From Plutella xylostella (Eukaryota; Arthropoda; Insecta; Lepidoptera; Plutellidae), in NCBI RefSeq assembly GCF_932276165.1, contig NC_063988.1, forward strand, positions 3,286,001 through 3,350,000: a stretch of 64,000 nucleotides of DNA, read 5' to 3'. The translations under genes and the position numbers were made by a program. The notes beneath the pieces were generated by a model. The model saw nothing but the letters and a program-made list of their open reading frames with translations, searched no databases and was not told the origin of the DNA. This document shows, one piece after another, positions 24,182 through 38,700 of the stretch. The number at the start of each line of letters is the position of its first letter. The first letter of the stretch is position 1.

Positions 24182-27100
24182 AGCCTATTTTGTTTCCCAC
24201 TGCTGGGCAAAGGCCTCCCCTTTTTCCTTCCACACCCTTCGATCCTGTGCACTCTCAGCCCAGTTATTATCAAACTTATCCAGGTCGTCCCGCCATCTCC
24301 GTCTCGGCCTGCCTCTCCGCCGGCGCCCGTCGCCCGGCACCCACTCGGTCAATTAGGTTATAGCAAATTAGGTTATACATACTTATTAGTACTTAATTTT
24401 ATGAGGTTTATAAATGCGTGTTATACCTTATAAATGATATTTTTATATTAATAGCCGCTAGAACATATTATTATACATAAAATCTGTCTCTCTGCTCGAT
24501 GTACGTAGGTACCTTCGAGAACTGCGAGTGCACAACTCATGAAATCTGAAAATATATTCAGCGAAACACTTGTTTGATTACTTATTTATTAGCCAATGTT
24601 ATATAATTTTAACCAAGTCCTTGCCTATTGTTAGCTAACGCCTGAAACGAAACAAATAATGATTCTAGTGTATCACTTAGCGAAAACATGACAATTCACA
24701 ACAATGTCCACGTTTATGACGTTAATAGACAGTTAATATACGAAACTAATGGATATTTGTCGGTGAGCGAAACATGATTCCCTGGATGTCTTTCAGACGA
24801 CTTTCAGTGGTAGGCCTGGCTCCTTTACACCCGACATAATTATGTACTTAGGTATATTTGTATTTTTATTATATTGAAAGACGGGAGAAAGTAAAGCTCT
24901 GCCTGGGATGCAAGACGCTACGTTAAGTGAGCGCAACGCACAAGTTTTGTCACGTTTTGTTGTGAGCTTTTTGCACCCCGTACTAGGTATGCAGCGACCG
25001 GGTTTAGTGAACTTTAACCATTATGCATTAGTCAAGTCTCTTTTCATGCATGACAGCTACAAATAACTATACATTTTTAATACTAATTTTGTAATAACAT
25101 GTTTAAAATTATATAATATTTAATTTAAATTTATGTAGATATTTGTGTAAAAAAGGACTTAATAAGATAAATAAATACTTAAACAAAACCGAAAATATAA
25201 TAGTTCAGCAGTCAAGTTTATCTAAAAAAAGTCGTTGCAAAAATGTTTCACAAAATAAAAACGACTGGCCTAGCGGTTTATGCCCGTTCTGACTATTTAT
25301 TCTTAGAGAATATGACTTCTTCAGTAACCGTGAAAGACGTTTTTGTAAAGCACCCAATAGAACGATGACCGTACAAAATTAAAATCAACCTTCAAGGTTA
25401 ATTTAGCTAGGAAATCAACTGGCTGAAAATACTGAAGTCATTTAGAACCTATTTCAATCACCGACACTTTATTAGTCACATATTATGAAACTTTAATTTC
25501 CTGAAATGACCAAACTGTATTTTCCGTAAGTTTACCTAAATCTGCCAATATGTTACAATATGTACTGACTTTTCATGTATATTTACATACAAACTGTGTA
25601 AATTTCACGCTCCCGCTTAGTTTTCACTAAACCACGTGAATGTTCATCTATGTTTGTATATATTTAAAAGTTGACATCTATAATGCTACTGGTAATGAAA
25701 GTTTTCATGAATTTAAAATAACTCTTACGATAAACGTATTAAGAGCAGTAAGCTTTGATGGTTATACTATGTTTCCCAAGTCCCTCACTATGCCTGTTCA
25801 AACAGAAACAGCATGGCAACAAGAACATTATTATGTTGCTGTATGGAAACTTGGAAAATGAGACCGACTGGAGTTAGGGCCCCAATTGGCCGCAGATGAC
25901 GACGATGTGTCGCAACACTCGCAACGTCACTACTGTAAGTACCTATGTCTATTCTAGGGTTTCGTTTTTCCCGACCTTTTTCTGTTCCCGGGAAACGGGA
26001 ATTTTTTTCAAGATTTCCCGGGAATTCCCGGGAAACGGGAATTTATTTTAAAAGCTTGGTTTTGCTATTTTCTGGTATTAAAAGTCTATTAAAACACTTA
26101 CAATTAAATCAAATATACTTTTATCACTCGTATAGGTAGAAAAAAGCATCAGTCAGATAATATTATTATTAATTAACAACCAAAATTATAATGATTTGTT
26201 TTACATGACAAATCATTTGTTTTTCTTAATTTTAAATTAAACAATAACAAAGGTATTATAATTAACAGTTTGAAAATAATATTATTATGACATATTATAA
26301 TGAAAATAGAAAATTAATTTGATCGAAATATCCTTCCACCCTAAGGTTGTCTTGAAAAAATCGCTTTAAGCGATAAGACCGCCATTTTTGTACATATGTG
26401 TTAGTATTTAAGTTATGTAAGTAAATTTTATGTGTGTGTACAAATAAAGAATATTCTATCTCTCTATATAATTACACTTGAGGTAATGTTGTAGAAAAAT
26501 TAATTAATTCAACGATTTATCGCTCAACCTACTTCTTATTTTGGTTGTTTCTTAGTAATTTTATAAAAAATAAACGCGGACACAAAACCGGGACATAAAA
26601 AAAAATATGACAGGCGTCACACTAGCGTTAGCTTTTACATACTCTTTGGTCACAAGGTGATGTTAATGAGTCATTTATCTTTGCAATGCAGCTGCGAGAA
26701 AACAATAACACGTATGATTTTCCAATAATTTACAACAAAAACCGAGTATCTGATCGTAGACGACAAGCCTGCCGATATATTTTTTGGTTTAAGGTAGGAG
26801 AAAAAGATAAATAAAGATAAAAATATAGCATAGAATCGATTAAAAATCAAACCCGGGAATTCCCGGGAATGCTATTTTTTTCCCGGTTTCGGGAAGGATA
26901 AATTTCCCGGGAATTCCCGGGAAGACGGGAACGAAACCCTAGTCTATTCTTTTAATTCCGAAACTAAAGTTGACAGGTTCAAATGTCAAGTTGAATTAAA
27001 TTTGGTTAGTAATTAATATTTTACATTTGTCAATTTAGTATTTGAGATGAAAGAAAATACTTTTAGTACGGATTTCGCAATTTACGTAAACGAAAATTTG

Positions 27101-29675
27101 TATGGTTATGGTTTGTCATCTGATTATAGTCAAAAGTTTCATGGTAGTTTCTGCTAGGGGCGAGTCATTTTATATGCGAGAAAACTGAAACTTTCATAGT
27201 TTTCTGCAAACTATTAAACCCGTACTAGGCATACTGGTTTCTAATTATATGTATTTCTATAGACGTGTCGTTGTGAGTCATAATGTCTCTATAGCAGCCA
27301 AAGAAAACACTTTGCTACACGTCGCCTACTGCAACCTTATGTGGTCCGAATAACGTCATTTCACTTGGTTTAGGGCTGATTTTTCAAAAGTCAGATAAGT
27401 GGGAATAAAATAGTTTGTCACATCTGAATGTTTGTATTAGACAATGACAGCAACAATTTTATTCTTCAGATAACACTTATCTGACCATTGAAAAATCAGC
27501 CCTTAAGCGGATTGAAAAACTTCTACTTCAAGAGACTATTCTTGTGTGTCGTTTAATAATAATAATAATAAGTAATCGCGATTTAGTTATCTATAGAATC
27601 GTTTTAACTAGGATGTTATTGCCATGATTATCGAAGTAATCGCGAGTTAGTAATCTAAAGAATCGTTTTAGGATATTATTGCCATGATTATCGATCTCTC
27701 TCTCTCTCTCAGCCTTCCGTAGTCCACTGTTGGACATAGGCCTCTCCTAACGATCGCCACCCCAAACGGTCACCCGCCATCTGCATCCAGCGGCTTCCCG
27801 CTACCTTCCGCAGATCATCAGACCAACGGGTTGGGGGGCGACCGACACGCCGTTTGCCGACACGGGGTCTCCACTCCAGAACCTTTCTACTCCAGCGGTC
27901 GTCGGCTCTGCGGGCTACGTGGCCAGCCCACTGCCACTTCAGCGTGCTAATCCTTTTGGCTATGTCGGTAACTTTAGTTCTCCTGCGGATTTCTTCATTA
28001 CGAATCCTATCTCGCAGGGACACGCCTAACATAGCCCTTTCCATAGCACGCTGAGCAACTCTGAGCTTGTGGATAAGCCCTTTGGTGAAGCACCACGTCT
28101 CGGCTCCGTAAGTCATCACTGGCAACACGCACTGATTGAAAACTTTTGTTTTCAGACACTGAGGTATGTTTTCAGTGAAGATGTGTCGTAATTTCCCGAA
28201 CGCTGCCCATCCGAGTTGGATTCTACGAGCTACCTCTTTATCGAAGTTGGATTTACCTAATCGGATCACTTGTCCTAGGTAGGGATACTGATCAACAACT
28301 TCGATGGTGACACCTCCTACAGTTACGGGCGATGATGAAACATGTTCGTTCGACATGACCTTTGTCTTGTCCATGTTCATTTTCAGCCCAACTTGTTTAG
28401 AGGCATCATTGAGGTCTGTGAGCATTTCGCCTAACTCCTCCAGCGTTTCCGCCATAATAACTATGTCATCAGCAAATCGTAGATGAGAGATATATTCGCC
28501 ATTGACGTTAATGCCCAGTCTTTTCCACTCTACAAGCTTAAAAACATCTTCCAGTGCACAGGTGAAACTGAGCGTCAATTATTCAATTTTCCCCGGGCAT
28601 AAAGCTATTTTCATGCCTCATTTCAGACAAAACACGGGAATACTTGGACGACATCTGAATACCTACAGAGTATGGGTAGGTACTAGTTAAATCAAAGACG
28701 TCATCCACAATATTTCTAAAATAAACTAAAGAAGATGGTAGCTGCCTGGGGAAAACCAGTAGGTACATGATGTATGAATGAACCGCAACGGTCTTAATCA
28801 ATGGTGTTAGAAGGAAAATTAGGATATGCGGCTGTAATAACTAGGTAAGTGATAAGTAAAAACTAAAGCTAACTTAAATCTTAGGGTCAATTCAGACGTA
28901 CCACAACCAGACCACAGCCACAAACACACCACAACCACGCCGTGTGGTCGGGCGTATATTTTTTTTATTGAAAATGAATAATCCAATTCACACGTGTCAC
29001 ATTTTGCCTTTATCATCGACCACCTGTGTAATACGACCACATCGCAACCACATCGCGTCGGCAACGCCGCCACGCGGCGGCGCCACCTCCTCTCCCTATT
29101 AAATGCATACGACCACGTGGTTACCACATCGCAATTCGCAACGACAGCGACAACACAACCACATCGACATTTTGTCGCTGCCACAACGCAACTGCAAAAA
29201 GCCGCTGTCACACTATTACCACGTAACCACAGCTTGACCACATTATGTCGCTGCGACGTGGTGTGGTTCTCCTGAGGCCTGGGTCTCCTATTTACGCCGC
29301 AGGTCGCGTCCGGCGTCAACCCGTAGGCCGCGTCACGATGCTCACTAATCACTATAGAAATGTACTGATGCGGTCTCCCTCACACGTCACACGCCGACGT
29401 TGGCGCGTAGATGTAGTGAGCATCGTGACGCGGCCTACGGCTTGACGCCGGACGCAACCTGCGGCGTAAATAGGAGACCCAGGCCTTACTAAATTGACAA
29501 GTGCAAATGTCAAATTATGAAATACTAGCTGTTCCCGCGCGCTTCGCTTCGCCTTAAAAAGTTTTCCCGTGGGAATTCCGGGATAAAAAGTAGCCTATGT
29601 TCCTTCCCAGGGTCTAGACCGTATGTATACCAAATTTCATTCAAATCCGTTCAGTAGTTTTGGCGTGAAAGAGTA

Positions 29676-29706
<31 letters not shown>

Positions 29707-32700
29707 CAGTTACTTTCGCATTTATAATATTAGTTAGGATTAACACCAGATTTTATTCAACTTGACACTTGAACTTTTCAATATAATATCTGAGATAAAA
29801 TAATAGACGCGGCGCGTTATTTATCCTTTCAAAATCGAGAATCGGCATATACTTAAACATAAGTTTACACGTAATTTCATAATATATCACTAACTAAATG
29901 TTTAGTACTTAGTATTTTGCAATTACTTGGTAATTAGTAAGATAACAATTTAATTACATAATAATAATACTTCATATTTTTTCGTAAATGTAACGGAGAT
30001 TATGAGTAAGAACCATTTCTTCAGGGCAGATAGCAAACAAAGTACAATTTCTATTCAACCTTACAAAAAAACCTTTCAGTTTATTAGAAAAGTGGTATTA
30101 TATGCGGAAACAGTATATTTACTCGAAATTTTGAATACATACATACCTACATATGCACTCACGACTGTAATCCCCGAAGGGGAAGTCAGAGGTGGCTCAC
30201 AAGCGAGCCACCCATTTTTCGCAGCGCATTTGCGAAATTTTAAAATACTTACTTATTGGAAAAATATTATTTTTTTGATTGATAAGTTCATTTTTAGATA
30301 TTTGAATTTCACTAATTCATAAAAGTCGTAATAAAGTCATAACAGAAGTTGATCATGACGGTTGGGCCACCCTCTATATATCAGTTCCATAATATGTATA
30401 TCTATAAGTACCTATATCACTTTTGCAATACCTTTTACATTTATTAAAGTATGAATTACTAAAGTTAGTAATTTCCTTAGCTAGGAATAATACGTAACAA
30501 CTACAGATAAATAAATTGTAGTTTTACAACATAACAATAAAAATACATGTCGTCACTTTGACATGAAAACTACATAATTACTGTAGAGTCTACTGAAATC
30601 TGAAACATTGGACAGAATGATTTTAATCCTTCCTAACTAATATTATAAATGCGAAAGTAACTGTGTCTGTCTGTTACTCTTTCACGCCAAAACTACTGAA
30701 CGGATTTGAATGTAATTTGGTATATATGTTACTGTAAAAGCCCGAACAACGGTAAATCCTAGGATTTACCAGTAAATCTTAGGATTTACCAACATGAGTT
30801 GGTAAATGTAAGGATTTGTGAAAATGGGTCATTTTTTTCGGGCTTTTACCATTAGAATTTGGTAAATGCTAGGTTTTACCACTGACACCTAGTAAAAGTT
30901 GGTTTTGGGAATAAAACAAAGATTAATTATTACCTATTCATTTATTTCAATCAAAAAATAAATTATTTTCTTTCAGAATTTATATTATTTTTTATGAACA
31001 GTCATTTTAATAAGGTTAGTTATAAGTTATAAGTTATCATCATCATCACGACTCATTACGTCCCCACTGCTGGGGCACGGGTCTCCTTCCAATGAAGGAA
31101 GGGTTTCGATCTAGTCCACCACGCTGGCCTAGTGCGGGTTGGTGGACCCCAACACAAGCAAGCTTGTGCTGAGCGAGTTGTCGGGTAAGTGGGCAACCCG
31201 ACTGTCAGACGTTTTCAAGCCGCCCGAAGGCCTCTGACTAGGCTTAACGACTGCTGCCGAAGCAGCAACCGGGACCCACGGCTTAACGTGCCGTCCGAAG
31301 CACGAAAGCATCCAGAAAAGAACCACTTGAAATCGGTCACCCATCCAATGGCTGACCATGCTGGTTGTTGCTAAACCTCAGTGATCAGTTTCGATCACTG
31401 CAGCCCGCTCGACTACGGACGCTTTGTTCGACTACGGAGGTTATAAGTTATAACCTGGCTTTTTCAACATTTACCGTGCCTTAATGTAAATCCTAAGATT
31501 TACCAAGTGAATAGTGGTAAAAGTGCGAATCGCAAAATCTTTCGGGCTTTTACCATTAAGAGTTGGTAAATCTTAGGTTTTACGCGTAAATCTTAGGATT
31601 TACCGTTGTTCGGGCTTTTACAGTAACATATATACCCTGGGAAAGAAAATAGGCTACTTTTTATCCCGGAATCCCCACGGGAAAACTTTTAAAGGCGAAG
31701 CGAAGCGCGCGGGAACAGCTAGTATGGTATAAAAAATACAAGCAGGAATTTATCAAATGGATAGTAACCTAAACGGTAAACGTAAAATACATTAAAATGC
31801 ATAAGTAATATGTACTTATATATATCTAAACGCTTATTGTCTTAAAACCAAAAATGCACACCTAATAGCTTCTAAAATTAAAACAGGATAAAGCCAAAAT
31901 ATGACCAGGATAACGGTAAATGGCTAATAGCCGAGAAATCGTTAATAGATTTAGCTTATCACCTCGGAATGCACCGGAAGAACAAGATATTCAATGTTCG
32001 CCAATTTATTAAAAAAAAACTGCACTGGCCAAATGAGCACTGCCATATAAATCAAGCAAATAATTCAATGCCAAATAAACATCATATTTTTATGAATATA
32101 TACAGGTAGTACAGCTACGACTAGTTTAATTCACTTTACTAGCTGCTGCGTCTAAGTTTTACCAGTAAGAATTGAATGCGGTACTTACTGTAAAAAGTTA
32201 ACTACTTTTTACATACAGAATGTTGCAAAAGGGATGAGTACAGTAAGCCGAAAGGGGATGACTCAGAGTCAGGGGGTAATTTTGAACAACCTTTGTTCTA
32301 CGACTTTCAAAATGTTCGCGAAATAACAGCTACTGTCAGTTTGAAGGTAAAGCGATAGCAGGAAGATTAGACCACAAACCCCCAGGTTCGATCCTCGGCC
32401 GGCGCTCATTGTGCCAAACCAGATCTTCGGGTCTTGGATGTACCTACTCGCAAAATGCTGCATTCTTATTATTACTTTGGGAATAAAACATAAAACAAGG
32501 GCGAAATGCAAAAGTTTCTATAGAATAAAATCATCCTCCTATGAAAGAATCTAAGTTGATAAGTGGTACCTACTTAACTAAACTAACCAGTGTTGTACTA
32601 GACCTGAAAAAAATGGTTAAATTCCACAAAATTTTCTCTAAAGAGGTTAAGTGATAAGTGCGGAAGATGAACAAGTTTGCAACAGATAATTGCACATTTC

Positions 32701-35700
32701 ATAAATAGAATTGCAGTTAGGGTCATCGTCTTATTTTCCTGTTTGCAATCAGAACCTATGAAGGTACCTTCCACATCCTTTGTTGAGGATATTTTTGTAA
32801 TTCTCCGGAATCTTCCGGCTTTGGAAATATTAGTTGTTATAATGATTGTATGCACACGCAACTATGGAAAAATTCTACTGGGAACCCTAAAATTCACTAC
32901 CAAGATTGACATAGATTTCCCATTAATAATACATACTTTACAAACCGTCTAGCTAAAAGTTATCAGAGCAGACTGACTACTAAATACAATGAAGAGAAAA
33001 GTAGGTTACGCCTTTAATATACTGCCAGTGCCATACCCTACAAACTCTAACTACAACACCGGGCCATCCAGGTCCCAAAAGTAGTACCTATCGACCGGAA
33101 ACTTATGAACCTCACGAAACAAGAGATGCTAAGTTATGGAAGCTCGGGACGAGTGATCGCGACTCGGGTGCTGGCTGAACGCACTCTGCCAGCGAGTATA
33201 TAAGCGCCGGCTTTATCACTGGCCCATCAATATATTGCAGGCAGGCACAGCGTACACACCATTCCAAATTCAAATAATATTTTTTTCTTTTTTCAAATCT
33301 CGTGTGTGTTGGTGGAAAAGAAAGCCGAGAGCTTTTGTTTTGTTGTCTTCAGGAGCTAAATCAGGTAATTAGTTATGTTATTATTGTTAAGGATGCGGTG
33401 ATACAGTGTGAAGCTTTTTGGGTGATAATAATAGATTTACAAGATATAGGAAGTTTCGTAGTCTGTCAGATTTTCAGGAGTAAGTACTTTCATATATTTT
33501 TTATACTTACAATGTCAAAGCCTGCTTCACACAGCATCATCGTATATCAAAAAGTCTGCTATTAAAGTTTAAAAAAAATGTGAAGATCCGGTGACTCGAT
33601 TAGTGTGGCTTAAATGTGAAAAGTTTAAAGTAAAAAGTTTAGCGCGCAGTTCGGGCAACAATGGGGAGCCCTTCACGGTAGGGTGGCCGGCGCGCCTCGG
33701 AACAAGCCCGCCGGAACGTCGACTGTCATTGATAACCATTTACAGAGAAAATCCCAAAAATAAGGTACTACTCCAAATTACTAGCAGTATGACTCTCAAT
33801 TACTAAACATGCATGTGACGATGTCATCTTCGCGGAGGTACAGTCCACAACATAAATGAGATTCCACCCCAGGCTCAAACAGTTTGATCCTAATAATGCT
33901 GTTTTACATACAAACTCTAATGATTAATACTATTCTTCATAACATTTCTCACTTTATTGGACCTTATTAGAAATATATCACAAAGGGTTAGGTTTACCCT
34001 AGGGGTGGAGACGTATCTCATTTGTTGACTGTACCTACAAGATTACAAAGGGTATTAGTACCTAATGCAAGTGTGCGATCTGAGGCGGCCAAGCGCATCG
34101 GACGTGTGAGTCGGGTGACCAATTGATTAAAGTGACGCACAATACCTAAATTCGAGTTTTTCTATTTTCATAAAATTTACTTTAGTACACTAATTTGGAT
34201 TTTTTATCCAAAGAAATTTGAACGTAGGACTGTAAATCCTGGAAATGTACTCCAAAAAAAATACGGCTCTGAACGGTAAATAACACGCAGTGCAAAACCT
34301 TCAAAATGTCATCGGAAATAAGCATAATTCGAGGAAAAATCCGCTGATGAGCTGGCCGCAATGGACCGTATAGCTTTAATTGCCGACTGGAGCGAAACTA
34401 AAATTCAATAAAACCTTGTCATTGGTACACTCCAATAAAATATACATGAGTACGTAGTAATATTGTAGGCGCTACCTCAGAATCTCAGATGTGGAAACCA
34501 GGATAAATGGAAATGGAACTCTACAAAAATCTTACGACTTAAGTATTCAATCGCATGACTACTATCCATACTATCCAGTAATTAATTGAACAAGAATATT
34601 CAAGAGACAGAGATATATTTATTGAAATTACTAAACCATTAACTACTCACAAAATTTAGTAAGGCAGGCAAATTAATAATGAAATGAAAAATGTCGGAAA
34701 CATTATACTGAGAGACTAGGGAAATAAAAAGTAGAACAGTTAGAGCTGAAAACGTGAAAATTAAACTTAAAATATAACAGGTTGCTGAGTGAAATCTGAA
34801 TACATTTGGTGGACACAGTAATACTCCCGTCAGTCAGTGTATGGTATCGCATGACGCATTCACGGCGATTTGCGCGTTTCGTATAATTCCATGGCACGTG
34901 CTTCGAGAAACCATAAAACATCCGAGTGACATCCCACCGGCCACCAAGGACACCGGTAATCCCATCGATACCTGAGGCCGCGCCAATCAATCATGGTAAA
35001 CAACGTATTTTCAACAAATAATAGAGCATAGGAGATTTTATTATGAAGCTTTTGTAAGTTCTATGGATACGGGGGATAGTGCATAAAACACAAAATACGA
35101 AACTTCTAGATTCTTAAAAGTATTGAGACCTAATAAAATTATTATTATAATAAACACTGCCACCTTGCTGAAGGCCCAATTAAAATTTTACGATCCTAAT
35201 CAAGACATCAACGATAAAGTTTTTGAGACCATCAAACATTGCAAGAATATTTATGCTTGTTTTCCAGAGATCTGGTTTCCTTTATGTATCAATTTTAACA
35301 TAGTGTCTAAGCAAACAATTAGGCATTGTATAGAAAAATGTAATATTATGGCAGAGACTCAAGGCTCGGACGTCTGGTCGTCGCTATTATCCGTGAAACA
35401 AGCTATAATGGAACAAATCTTGTCAGTGCCACGGGTATTAACTCCAACAAAGCCTATGCTAATCATAATCTGTGCCATTACGGGCTAACATCCAGCAAGA
35501 TATTTGGACGAACAAGGTCAAAGCTCCGGTCCAAGGATTGCATTTTGCATTTTCTCAAAGAATTTTAAAAACACTCATTCCTCACAATCCGGACTGTAAA
35601 TTGTTTAAGGACCACCAAATTGTAATTATGATTACGAGTCACAAAATAAATTAAGGTCGTAGCAGTAAAAGTAATAAATGACATTCCATTTTTGTACGGT

Positions 35701-38700
35701 GAATTCAAGTTTCTAAAACTAACTCCTATAACGGCAAAATAAATTAAAAATAGAGAAATGCAAATTGTATTGACAATTTGTCGTCAAGGGAAATGGCAGT
35801 TTGCAGAAATTTTGCCCGGGCTTCGTTTGGTTGTCAGATTATTGACTGCAATAATAATTATATTCGTCTTTGTAGTTATTTTAACTACATCAAGACATTT
35901 GTATGAAGTTCTTATGCCGGAATCATAAACACTCCAATGGCTTCCACCTTCAACCTTTTTTTGTTCTATGGCTTCGAATAGTTCGATGACTATCAATAAT
36001 AATAAGTAGATCTTTTTCCTTGCCAATAAAAATATTATTCAGAATTTCAAAGAACCTTGAAGTGTTTTATTAGTTCTATTTAGAACATAGGGAAAACTGA
36101 CCAAGTAGGTCTACAATCAAGTGTTAGTGTAGGAAAATTTCCAAAATATCAAAGATCAATAAATGATGGGTAAACAAAACCCGCTAAACGGTGTGACAAA
36201 CAGATAAGAAGTACCAGGCAAACATAAGTTTTTCGGATGCACTTCACACCTAGACGAGACTCGACAGACAGGCTCAAATTCCGTTATGCAAACTACAACT
36301 TGACCACAGCTCTTCCGCTGGCATTGACCCAAGTAACCGCATATACAGTATGCACTATGCACTCAGCGAAGAAAATCACGACTGCTATTAAAAACTCATT
36401 TCAGTAAACCTTCTCTTGCGTTCGTCGCGCCATGTACAGATGCACTAAGACTTGTACCTGATTTACCGATTCTTGTTTTGTGGCTCCCGATCGCGCACTT
36501 GTTTTAACTTTTGACACCGATTTTCGGATTCATAAAATTACATCTGACACTAATTACTTCGTAAATACTACTTCATTTTGTTTTGAAAATATGAAAACAT
36601 AAACAATCATTTTGTAATTATTTAAATGCTGATGAAAAATTATCGTTTTACGCGACAGTTAGTTAAGTGTCGTCTTTTAATGCGCAAACGTATTCGATTA
36701 CTTACTTACTGTGCCTGCCTTGTTGCAAAACTGATAAAATGTTTTCTTCACCTAGCCTGTACCGAGGTTTATCTAGAAACCTTTCCACAGTGAGGTGTGC
36801 CGTTAATTTCAATATTCCTCTTATGATAATGTCATAAATAACGTGCGCATTGTCTGTTCCATCCATCATGAAATTGACAATTTGATTTATGCTTCCCAAG
36901 TGCGGTGCAGCGACATGGAGACATTATTGTATCGGATAATAGGTTCGATCCGTCCAATGGCTCGACAATGAACCGTGGGTCGGCGTTGCACAACCAACCT
37001 ACTTCTCACTTAACGGGTTTCAACACATCAATAGTAAGCCCAAGCTTATACGGGCTACAAAGTTCATACGAGTAAAAAACTTCCCGAACGCAAAACTAAA
37101 AGCTCTACGCGTAGGTATACTATCTTACATTTTCTTTACGTTTAACTTAGTAAGTCGCTTAGGTTGTTATTATATATTCATAATAACAAAAAAGATTTTT
37201 TAAAGCTCTGCAAAGTACATAATATATACTCTTGTTGGCCTTTGTAAAGGATCGGTTTAGAGTTCTGCTCATTGCTGCGTCTTCCGTGGAGTATCATTTT
37301 ATACTTGAAGGCAAAGCACCTTATCATGTCTACCAATAAATAAGCACCAGTAAATCTAATGCAGCTTTGAAATCTTCCAGAGATGCATTTCCCAACATTA
37401 CATAAAATTTAAATTAATCTTAAATCTATTAGTTGCGTTTCCCAAGAATGCATTCTGGTGGAGAAAGTCAAACCCGTTTGATGTGTTGTAATTGTCATAT
37501 CTTCCAAATATATGGAATACTGTAGACTTGTAGAGGTAGGGAATTTCTTAGTATCCTCATCTGCATAGGGAAGACATTGGAGGCACCTACTAGACGGTCA
37601 TCGACTCCGCCGGACCGCAGCCTCCGCGCGACCGTGAGCTAGCACTAAACTATTCCTAAACAAATACTAGTTGTAGCTTTTAGAATGTTGCTTATCAATA
37701 ATTAATGACGACCTATTCTTAGCCTTTAGGTAAATATTCGGAAAGGATTAATTTATTGATCATCTTTACCGCCGTATCTAGTGAGATATGCGATTTGCGA
37801 TGCACCTCTAGTAAATACTCGTGCATAGTGGTCCTCGGTTACAATGAATCACGCTAATACACTAATTGCTTTACTGCTACAATAAGTTGAATTGATGAGT
37901 GACCTACACTACCTAACCTAAACCTAGGTCTAGCTGGAATTCTATAAAATGTAAACGCACCTTGGTACATAGGCCGATCACGATCGCTCGCCACGGCTCA
38001 GGCATCCTCGGCTGCTATCAAGCCGCATCGTGAGCGCAGCAAATGCACCAGAGAGGAGTAAAGTAACAGATAATTATGGTGCTATTATGATTACCGTATA
38101 CATTGCTCACCTTACGGCCTCGTAACATTTAGTAACAAACATTGCACGATCTGATATTGATGATTTATTAATTCAGCAAAATACGCGTCAATAAAAGTAA
38201 CAATAAATAATCAAAACTCGACAAGAGGTCCGCATGCCGCAGCCTTGTGCAACAGTCGCCATGACAATGCGGCCTTGAACCGCATCGGTTAGGAATATGC
38301 AACAGAATTTGATATTTGCATAGAACTCAGTATAAAATCAATAGCTGATCAAATTGTCTGGATTTCGCTGGGTGTATGCGTTTCGTAAAATTGCTCGCTC
38401 AACCGTGTCGTGTGATGAAACGAGAGTCGCGCGGTAGTTCACTATCAATGGGCTCGGCGGTACCTAGGTCGCGGAAATAAGGGCATCATGAAATATACAC
38501 TTATCTCCATAAGTTCAAGATGAGTTGGAATTTTGTAACATCACGTGGAAGGGACCGCGAGTAGCAGACGGGGCCCGCAATTTTTTTCATTGGCGCAACG
38601 AGCCGGCTCGCTGGGCTTCAATTGGAAGATTGGTCAAGTTGTGTGGGAAGACGCCAATTCTTGCCCTCCGCCGGCCGAGGATATCCTTCCAGAAAGTAAA

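Larger units (their letters stand above)
30631..31722 (+). mobile_element. Helitron interrupted by a nested MITE
   Basis: Begins TCCTAACTAATATTATAAAT and ends GGGAACAGCTAG followed by T, the same ends as 29526-29739 but in the opposite orientation. Its middle, after ATTTGG and before CCCTGGG, is split by the MITE at 30721-31634. Confidence 0.8.

Noticed and set aside
23788..24183. 131-codon plus-strand frame
   Set aside because: Runs through AT-rich intron into the T run of a LINE tail; no motif or codon bias.
31335..31346. 5S rRNA gene or pseudogene
   Set aside because: Only the internal promoter part is 5S-like, and it is fused to a SINE body with its own tail and target duplications.
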